From the NCBI RefSeq assembly GCF_023053635.1, contig NC_086175.1:126436240-126500239 (forward strand): a stretch of 64,000 nt of DNA, given 5' to 3'. Positions 14,001 through 24,711 of the stretch are shown here, piece by piece (position 1 is the stretch's first letter; each line of letters opens with the position of its first letter). The stretch comes from Elgaria multicarinata webbii (Eukaryota; Chordata; Lepidosauria; Squamata; Anguidae). The notes beneath the pieces are model-generated. The model did not search any database. It worked only from the letters and a program-made list of their open reading frames with translations, and was not told the DNA's origin. The position numbers were made by a program, and so were the translations under genes.

Positions 14001-16256
14001 CTCTTCCCGCCTTCAAATTCTTCCTTTCAAAGCTCCAGTGCTTCAGTGACATGATGAGGGAGGTCCCTACACACAACACACACCCTATAACATCTAGTTC
14101 TGCCGTAGCTTCTCATGCCCAAAGAGTGTTGCTTCTAAATAGATCACTTAATCATTTAAGAGCCAACCTGTCATGTGGTACAGTTTTCCTGGACTATACC
14201 ACTTTAAACTGCAGATGCGGGGAAAGCATATTTGAGCGCTTCTCCAAATCTCTCTACGTATAGTGGGGGTCTGGGGGGTGTTTGGGGGTCTGTGTGTTTT
14301 GGGGGTCTGTGCTACAGGAGAAAGGCTGTGCTATGTCACATCCAAAGCTAAGTTCTTGTTTTCTTAAATGAACTGTTAGGATAGGTAGGACTAACCCACT
14401 TTCCTTCATCGTCTGTCTTAACTCCATTTGTCTTCTGGTTCCCTTCTGAATGCTTTGCCTTTAATTGGTGGATTCCGGTATTTCTGAAATCCATGTTTTT
14501 TTGAAAAGCTTGCCCATATGAAACACGTTAATAACATGTCAGCACGGAGGTCGTGTTGTGGGCTTGTCAACCTTGTCAGTGTCCTTCTTCTTCTTTTTTT
14601 TTTAACCAGATGCTTCATTTTAAGTGGCTTTGGATTACAATAATTTATATTTCAGGGTTATTAAGTGCATTTGTGACTAAAATGCTCTGTATATACTCTG
14701 TTGTGTAAGTACTCATTTCTAATCCAGTGTTATTGCATTATGTAATTGTTCTTCCGGGGGAAACAGAATGGCATGCATTTTCCACAATACGTAAGTGAAC
14801 AAAACCTGCAGCCTCTTTTTTCCCCCTTTTTCGCAATCAAATCGGCATGCTGATATTAACCACTACAGCAGAATCTCATATTCCTGCTATTCCACACTTT
14901 TCTTACGTTAAGATCTTTGGGGCATGATGGAAATCCTGAGCAGCTTCTAGCATATCCAGATCTTATGGGTGTCCTGCAGGCCTCTTGACGCCATTTATGG
15001 CATGGAAAATACTAAGATGATTTTTTTTCTTGCTTTAAACTCTGCCATTTGCTGCCAGATAGCTGATGTGTGTGTGTGTGTGTATGTACTGCCTTTTTTA
15101 ATGCATTTGAATAAATTAAATAAAAAAGGCATTTGTGCATTTGGATAACTGCATGAAACTTCACAGGCTTCTGTTCACACTCCACTCTTTGTAGACTTGA
15201 TTTCAACTAGGGAGAGACCAATATGTCCCAAAATGCTAAACGGAGTGGAAAAAATCCCCACCCGTTTGGTTGTGTTCATGAAGGGCTGATCCTAACTCCT
15301 GAAATGTACTTCTAAGAAAAATTCCATCTCATTTCAGCACAAAAAAAGTGTAATAATGATGGTTAAAATGACAACTCAACCCCCCACAAATTACCAGTCA
15401 GCCTAATTGTTCATAGGTGTCAATAAGAGCTAAAGAATGAAGTCACTAATGGCTTTAATATATTCCAAATACCTGTTTAAGGTAAGTTCCTTAATTGACG
15501 GCGGGATCTTCCCTTTTCTTACAGTTACCTTGAGCATGGTTTACCCAGCCTGCTTTATACATGGATATTGTGACTGAATTGCCTTACAGCAAAAATCTTA
15601 CTGATTTTAATTCTTTAGCTCTTCTTTATTAAGGCGGTATGTCAACTTAGCCCTTCCGTACTACTGTTGGTCTTTCCCTGTATTCCTCTCATTGTGGGGA
15701 AAATTCTAAGCTAGCCTTAAGCACTTACAAGCCCAGCAAATGTATAGCCATATGCATACGCGTAATTTGCTTATTCAGCTGTATGAATATTAATCACTTG
15801 TCATTTCATTAACCATGATAGCAGTAGCAAGTTGGATTCTGTTGTCAAACGGGTATTGCAGTTCACAGGACCAATCATCAAAGCCCCCATGCCCCAGATC
15901 CTATGGAAACGTCCTTTTCAGAGGGTTAAATCTCCTAAGCTTTAGGACCTAAGGAAATAGCTGCTATAAAGGCTTTTTACACAACAGTGCTCTTGTATCC
16001 ACACCCCTGCCCTTAGCTTCAGTGTGGTTTGTGTAGGAGGAGTTCCCAGTGTGGGTTGTACATTTGTGTATTCCACTATTTTGCCATATTTTATAGGAAT
16101 TGTCCCACTTCCAAGATTTGTGACTACGATGCAGTAGAGCATTAAAAACAGTTTTGACCTAAGTTTCCAGTGAGATAAACAAGAAGCACCATTCTTTCTA
16201 GCAGGCAGAATTTCACAAGTTTAAGTTTCAGTGATTTTGAGGTGGAGGTGATATAC

Positions 16257-16300
<44 letters not shown>

Positions 16301-17137
16301 TTATATAGCACCATCAATGTACATGGTGCTGTACAGAGTAAAACAGAGTAAAATAGCAAGACCCTGCCGCATAGGCTTACATTCTAATAAAATCATAATA
16401 AAACAATAAGGAGGGGAAGAGAATGCACCAAACAGGCAGTGTAAAAGTCAGAGCAAAATCAAGTTTTAAAAGCTTTAGGAAAAAGAAAAGTTTTTAGCTG
16501 AGCTTTAAAAGCTGCGATTGAACTTGTAGTTCTCAAATGTTCTGGAAGAGCGTTCCAGGCGTAAGGGGCAGCTGAAGAAAATACACGAAGCCGAGCAAGG
16601 GAAGTAGAGACCCTTGGGCAGGCGAGAAACATGGCATCAGAGGAGCGAAGAGCACGAGCGGGGCAATAGTGTGAGATGAGAGAGGAAAGATAGGAAGGAG
16701 CTAGACAGTGAAAAGCTTTGTAGGTCAACAGGAGAAGTTTATATTGAATTCTGAAGTGAATTGGAAGCCAATGAAGAGATTTCAGAAGTGGAGTAACATG
16801 GTCAGAGCGGCGAGCCAAGAAGATGATCTTAGCAGCAGAGTGGTGAACAGAAACCAACGAACTGATGTGAGAAGAAGGAAGGCCAGTGAGAAGAAGGTTG
16901 CAGTAGTCCAACCAAGAAATAACCAATGCATGAACAAGAATCTTGGCAGAAGAGACAGACAAAAATGATCGAATCCTGGCAATATTATACAGGAAAAAAC
17001 GACAGGATTTAGCTACTGCCTCAATATGAGGCAATATGCTTGCTCTTAACCTCAACAATGCCAGGCAAAGAAAAAAACACAATACCCCATACTCTTCTTG
17101 AAGATGCTCATCTTTTTGATCTAGTCCTATTCATTCA

Positions 17138-17195
<58 letters not shown>

Positions 17196-20100
17196 CATAA
17201 CCTTCCTTTTGATTGAAAAGCTTCCCTTTAGCCTCCTCTTCCTCTTTAGAAAACTCGGAAGCTTACATGGATCCCATTTTTCTCCTGTTTAGGTAGATGT
17301 GATCAGATATGGACCTGTTCAGGTTCACGGGATTACATCGCAAGCCTCTAACCATTCATTTTGTGGCTGTGTGAATCCCATCAATTAGGGTTTAATTTTC
17401 ATGCAGCTTTAGGAATGAGTTAATAGCAGTTGAGTTAGTGTTTTTGAGAAACTCCCTAACTTAAACGCTCACTGCTTCATTTAGTATGCTACGTTCATAT
17501 TGCCTAGGGAGACGCCTTTATATCTTAATCGAATCAGGTTGACACCACCTGTAATGTACAATCTTATACATTTGCAACTGTGTTTAGCTTAAAGACTTAA
17601 TGGCTGCCCTGCAAGGATGGTAATGTGAACTTTCTAGTAAGTTCTGGCACTGTCAATAATCAACTGATTGGCTGTCAGTTGCCTCAGACAGTCAAGGCAA
17701 CTCACTACTCTCTCCCCTTTGTGTGAAACTCTCCCCCTCCCCCTTCTATACAGTTCAACATTGTCTCTTTCCCACTAGGCACCGCCCGTCATGGCCTATC
17801 CTGCTACAACACCAACAGGAATGATGGGCTATGGAATGGTTAGTAAATGTTTACGTTTATTTGAAATCATGTCAGGAGTACTGTTGCCTTGGCCTGTAGC
17901 ATTGTTTGTCTTCCCACATCCCCAGTGCTTGCTTGCTTCAACCCCACTTGATCTTGGTTTGTGACTTCATTTTGCCAGAAAAATACCTAATGTTTATTTG
18001 TTTATTTATTTATTACATTTATATAGCACCCCATAACCGAAGCTCTCGAGGCGGTTTGCAAAAGTTAAAAACAGTGAACATTAAAAAAAAGTATACAAAA
18101 TTTAAAACCATAAAAAACTAAAAACAACAGTATAAAGCAACAGTATCCATTTAAACAACAACAGTTCTGGGGGCCATTAAACAAACAAACAAACTTAGCA
18201 TATGTTGTTAAATGCTGTTAAATGCCTGGGAGAAGATAAAAGTTTTGACCTGGCACCGAAAAGATAACCATGTTGGCACCAGGCGAGCCTCATCGGGGAG
18301 ATCATTCCATAATTGGGGGGCCACCACTGAAAAGGCCCTCTCCCTTGTTGCCATCCTCCGAGCTTTCCTTGGAGCAGGCACTCAGGGGAGGACCTTAGAT
18401 GTTGAGCGCAGTGTACGGGTAGGTTCATGTCGGGAGAGGCGTTCCATCAGGAATTGTGGTCCCAAGCCGTGTAATGTTCAACTTTTACTGTCCTATCCTT
18501 TGTTGCAATTATCTTAAACTCTGTTCTAGGAAGCCTTGGGGTCCTTTAATAGAAAGATCAGTAAGGGCAAGAGGAGTTTCTGTGAAAAATGTCTCTCTCC
18601 CCCTGCCAAAGCCCCTGCACTGGTGGTGAAGGCTAGTGGAGTGACCAGCACTCTACGTGAACGTTGTGCACCCTAGATGTACAGTCCTCTGGCAGACATA
18701 CAGGGGTTCCTTGGCATGCAATAAAGAGTTCTCTGAAGGGTATGGAGGTTGGAAATCACTCCTCTACTGCTGTGCACTTGTAGATTAGCCTTGAGTGTTT
18801 GGCTTGGAGCTGAATGCAATGGGAAACTAAATCAGTGGAGTGATTACTATAAACGTAAGTGTTCAGTAATTAAGTGAAAATCAATGCCTTCTTAACAACC
18901 CCAATTGTAACACATGTAAGTGAATTACTGAACCTGTTCAGATGACATGCTAAGCCAAGGTGGTTAAGCATTTTGAGCTACACATTATGCCTTAGTGTGT
19001 AATGTGAACCATGATTTAGCATGTCATGTGAACCATTCCTACCCATGGTAGCTGTATAACCATGGTTTAAACAGGCTCACTAACCATTTTTTTTGCAAAA
19101 GAATTAGTGGTCTAACCAGGGCTTAGTGTGTTGTCTGAACAGGCCCATTAAGTTGTTGGTCTGTTAGTACAATCATCCTGAAACTTTTCTTCTCCACCGT
19201 ACAATAAAAGTAATATAATATGTGTGTGTATATATCAATAAGATCTCTCCTCTATGCATCACTCAAATAAGGTATATACATGTTCATATTCACTGGTATA
19301 TATATTATATGTTTCTTAACTCCAAAGTAACAAATAACCAAGAAAAAAATACTCGTCCATGCATTTTATAAATAACTATAAATCAAGTTATTGAAAAATA
19401 AAATGTTTGGATACCTCGCCTTACATCTACAGAAATTAATAAAGTATGTCCATGTTGTTGTTTTTACAAACGTATCCCTTTAGCTTTTTCAGCAGTTCTA
19501 ATATAATACGTTTATTTTGCCATCATAACAAACTTTTTCAAGGTTAAGTATGGAGGTGTGGTGAGGGAGCCGACAAAACCTTGATACTTTCAAATGTAGT
19601 AACTGCATTGTTTATACCACGGTGGCACCCGTTACCTCCCCTAAATGCCAGATGTTCTGCTTTCTGCTTAAATGTTTCCCTGATAACCATCCAGCCCTTT
19701 CCCTAAGACATGAGCGGGGAGGCTCTTCTCTGTATCCCATCTATGGCTTTAAACATCTTCTTGATGTTTATTGGATTACAGTAGTCATCCCCAACTTGGT
19801 GCACTCCAGGTGTGTTGGACTACAACTCCCATTATGGTTATGATGGAAGTTGTAGTCCAAAATGCCTAGAGCAGCCTTCCTCAACCTGGGGCGCTCCAGA
19901 TGTGCTGGACTACAACTCCCAGAATGCCCGGCTGGGGCATTCTGGGAGATGCAGTCCAACACATCTGGAGCGCCCCAGGTTGAGGAAGGCTGGCCTAGAG
20001 GATGTGAGGTTGGGGAAGGCTGCCTTACAATGCTATTCGGAGGCTAATGACCTTTGAAAGAAATGTGCATGAAATTAATTCTGCCGTGTTCTCGATTTTT

Positions 20101-23100
20101 AGCCATCCCAAATGGGAGGAGTACCAGTAATGACTCAACCAACCTTAATATACAGCCAACCTGTCATGAGACCTCCAAATCCTTTTGGTCCTGTATCGGG
20201 AGCCCAGGTGGGTGTTGAACTAGATCGTAAAGCCTTAAGGTTCTGACAGCACACAAGCTGTCCACAAGAAAAGTGTCTATCGTATGTTTTTGATGGTAGA
20301 TTCGTTTGTGTTGTCTGGTAGCACGCTACGTCTGCTCCACACATTGAGCTAGCTCTGCATGGATGGTTTGCAGTCCAAGTAAAACAGGCACAAAAAGGGA
20401 GAGCAAAGACTGGAATAGTGAAGATGGGGAAGAGGAGGGCTGGAAGGCATGAAATAATTGAGGTGAATTGGGTCCAGGAACAGTTCTTGCTGAAGCATTT
20501 TTTTTAAGTAGGAGGGGAGGGAAAGGAATCTCTCATGCAAGCACTTGAGTCATTGTTGACTCCTAGAGGGATGCCTGCTTTCGCTGACGTTTTCTTGGCA
20601 GACTTTGTAGTGGGGTGGTTTGCCATTGCCTTCCCCAGCTGCAGTTACCTTTCCCCCAGCTAGCTAGGTCCTCATTTTACCGACCTCAGAAAGATGGAAG
20701 GCTGAGTCGACCTGAGCCGGCTGCCTGAGAACCAGCTTCCGCTGGGATCGAACTCAGGCCGTGGGGAGAGTTTCAGCTGCAGTAACTGCCGCTTACCACT
20801 CTGCGCCACACGAGGAGTGGAAGGGACATCGTAACAAAGGAAAAGATGATGGTTCAGTTATTAAGAAGCACAGGATAACAGCACAAGACGAGATAGAGTC
20901 TGACAAAGTTATAGGTAAAATTGGTTATGCTTCTGGCGTGACCAATTTTCTCCATAAATAATATTCCTTTGTACAAAACCATAAAGTAACTATATAGATC
21001 AATGGTGAGCAGCTTGTGGTCCTCCAGATGTTTTGGCTTCCAGTAGCCCAGTATGGTCAATGGTGTTGGTGGTGGGGTGATGAGAATTGTAGGCCTCCAG
21101 ATGTTCTGGCCTACAAGTTGCCCACTTCTGGTGTAAGTAGTAATAAGCAGTTGTTTGGCTGCTTGTACACATGCTCAGAAGCAGCGGCCAGTTCACATTG
21201 TTCATATTACCTATGAACGCAACAAAATAGAAGTGTGTGCAAACATCAGAAATGTACGGGGGATTTTTCACATTTGCTTGTTAGAGGATTCAAACTCATT
21301 TCTGTAGGAGGTTGCTCGGTTGTTCATACAAGCCACCGTTTTAGATGGAATTGCTGTAGCATGGACATCTCACTCTTCCTTGTGGAATCTTGCTTGTTGC
21401 ATCTTTACTGCTTCTTAGCTGTGTTTCTGTTTCGTACACAACCCCTTGCAAAAATCTGCATCTCCCACTTCTCAGCTGTGCTCTGCAGCTCTTGTTTTGC
21501 CTCTTACGTAAATATATCCAGAATTTAAAACAAACCAGAACGGCAGACACAAGCTTTCAATTAGACTTTCGTAGCTGTGAGCACTTGGAAGTTGAGCTTA
21601 GGACACTCGTAAGTCTTTGAACTCTGCCGAAAGTTTCAAAACGCTCTGACAAATGTCTGGCCCAACTTGCCCTCTCCAGCAAGTGCAGTCCCCCAGGCTC
21701 TGCTGCAGAACCTCCACTTCGGTGACACGCGTGCCTGGAATCAGGCCCGGTGCTGCCATAGAGGCAACTCAGGCGGCCGCCTAGAGCGCCAACCACACGG
21801 GGGCGCCGAACAGCATACCCGGAAGCTGCTGTCCTAGAGCGGCTTCCGGGTGTGCTGTTCCAAAGCCGCCGCCCCAGCCTCCGCCCAACCCCAGCGTCCT
21901 GGCTCCTTCGAAGCCAGGATGCTGGGGTTGGAGCTGACCGGCCTGCGGGGGGGAGCAGGGGCAGCCGGGCGGGGGGCGGCCTTGGCGGTCCCTCAGCAGC
22001 GGCAGCGGCGGCTCCTCACGTCCAGGAGGCGGTGGTGGCTGTGAGGGGGTCGGTGGGCCGGCCCGCAGCGGCCCCACCCTGCGGCGGCGGCCCGGCCCGG
22101 CTCTGACCCGCGACACGCTCCGGACCCCCAACCCCAGTGTCCTGGCTTCAAAGCCGGGAGCGGGAGAGAGTGGGCGGGCGAGCGGGGTGGGGGGTCGGCT
22201 TCAGAACGCGCCTGCCTAGGGCGCAATATAGTCTGGCGCCAGCCCTGCCTGGAATTTTCCTTGCTGCAACCCTTGCGAGTGTGGAGGCTGCATGGCTGAT
22301 TGAACCCATTGCCAAAGAATAACTCAGAATTATTAATTCAATAAAAATGAATGAAGAAGTATTTCTTAAAGGGGTGCGCTGGCTGGAAAGCTTGAAAGAA
22401 CTTGATGCCTTTGTCGAGGTGGAGGAAGGCAAGTCTGATTTCATGAGGCCTAAAATTATTTCCTGCCAAGGATGTTTATGGAGTGTTCCCATTTTGAAGG
22501 AAACCTTGGCCTAGTTTATATGTGAATACATAAATATGAGGATATCATGCTTGGTTTCTTTACCTCACTGATAAGAGAATATGCCACTTGCCATAACATT
22601 CATATTCGGATTGTACCACTGCAGAATGCAGGTAGGTGCTAACATGATTGGGGAATGTTCAGTGTGTTTAAGTAACAACAAGCCTGCATCCAGGAAAAGA
22701 CTTGGGCAGAATGCTGCTTGACTGCTTGCTTTTTACAGCCAGGGAATCTTTGACAAGGGAAACATTCAGTCATGTACTGTTCTCCCCAACCCCAAATATT
22801 TTTAAGTGATATGTTCTCAGAGGAATTTGTATCATGTCCTCCTTCGGAACATCTGTATCAGCCTTCCCCAACCAGGTGTTCCCCCCCAGAAGTTTTGTAC
22901 TACAATTCCCATCAGTCTGAGCTACATTCACTAGAGTGAGAAAATAGATGATGAGAGTTATATCCCAAAACATCTGGAGGGCACCAGTTTAGGGAGGCTG
23001 GTTCTAGATTGGCTCTTGACTGTGTGTTTAAAGGGTGAGGAAATAGGAAACCTCTGGAAACCACAAATGTTATTGGAAGCACACCCTTAATTGAGGCACT

Positions 23101-24663
23101 TGCTGAGTTTGCTGCTGGATGGAGCAGTTTGTCATTCCTTCTTGTGCTTGGATTTACTTTGCTGGTGTGACATTTATTAGCATTTCTTGGGAAAGAAACA
23201 AAGGCCCCTTGTGGGATTCTGTGTGCTCTCATACGTCCTGGCAGTGTTTGGCCTTCACTCTGCCTCCTGTTCCTCCACACTAGGTGCATTGTGCATCATG
23301 CTCCTGCCACAGGGTTCCCCAAGAGTCTCTCCTTTTTGGTCAGCTGTTGGTGTTGGCAGGCCTTTTATTAGCTAAGCTGCACCAGTGGGAGGGCTTTCTA
23401 TGTCATGTGAACCAAACACGTTGCAAAATAAACTTGAGTGGATGAACTTTGACTTCCATCCCTGCCATGAAACTGAAAGAGGCCATTGATGACACCTCCC
23501 TCGCTTCGTTCATAACTATCTCCACAATTTACTCTCCCTCTTCTCTTCCATATCCACTCGATCATCTCCAGACACACAGTAGTTAGAAACACTATTTGGA
23601 TCTTTTGTACTCCTTCCTGATCCCAGGCACTCAGCTGACTGTGCCCCAGGTCATACAAACAAGCTGCTAAGTGGTTCCAGCATCTGATACAGCCACCTAT
23701 GGAGAGCTTATTGCTCCATCGTTGCCACTGTGTTCTTTCTGTGCTGCTCAGTCCTCAGAAGCAGGGTGCAGGGGAAGGGGAACGCAGCAATGTGGCAGAG
23801 AGAATTGGAAGGGGATTCTTTACAAATGGCTGTAGCAGCTGTTAGGACCTCCTAGCTCAGCCTTCCTCAACCTGGGGCGCTCCAGATGTGTTGGACTACA
23901 ACTCCCAGAATGCCCTAGGCAGCTGGCTGGGGCATTCTGGGAGATGCAGTCCAACACATCTGGAGCGCCCCAGGTTGAGGAAGGCTGTAGGACCTAGCTA
24001 ATACAACAGGGGTTTTTTTTGAGCCTCTGCCAGGCCCAGGGTTGAATACAGTTTTGGACAAGTTCTTGGGGGCTGCATTCCATTTGACGGGCCAGCCGAA
24101 GGCAAAGGGGGCGTGGCCGTAGGCAAAATGGGTGGAGACAAGAGTACAATGCACGCATGCACACACACACGGCATATTGTAGCTTAAAGCGCTTACCATT
24201 GGCATTTCAGCCTTTCAGAAAGGGGGGAAAACTTCACAGCAGCCAGGAAACCACCTAAAGATTAGTGGTATGGCCTTCTGGGGAGAGCCAGGATTGGACC
24301 TGGACTTGAGGTTCTCTTTACTTCTGTATTAGTCACCAAGAAACGTCTTGCCGCTAGGAGCCTTGGAATCCTGTGTGAATTTGGCTTCCTTCTTTTTAAC
24401 ATGAGACTTCTCTCGCCCCAATCCCATGCTTCTGTTATGCCATATTGACTGTTGTTGAAACCTGCCTGGGATTGATATTTTTTTAAAGTTTGTTATGTAG
24501 AAGTATTTGAGAATCTGCATGTATGGGTGTGAGGAATGAGTTTGGCCTATGCTTCTCAAGCTCTGTTTTCGGGGGCCCACTCACGTAATTCGACATTCTT
24601 GGCTCTACTTTCCCCTTCGATAACATAAAACGCATGACGATCACATCAGCAGTTAACACTGAA

Positions 24664-24711
<48 letters not shown>

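Noticed and set aside
16459-17082. 207-codon frame as a host gene
   Set aside because: It matches LINE reverse-transcriptase C-termini, has a LINE tail, and occurs in other truncated copies in the window.
20735-20815. tRNA gene on the - strand
   Set aside because: Box A and box B are present but this is the head of a SINE with two more copies; the rest of a tRNA fold is missing.
21780-22230. Overlapping long open frames and a CpG-island-like block as a gene promoter
   Set aside because: The block is exactly bounded by an 8-bp duplication and element ends; open frames on both strands follow from the high GC content.
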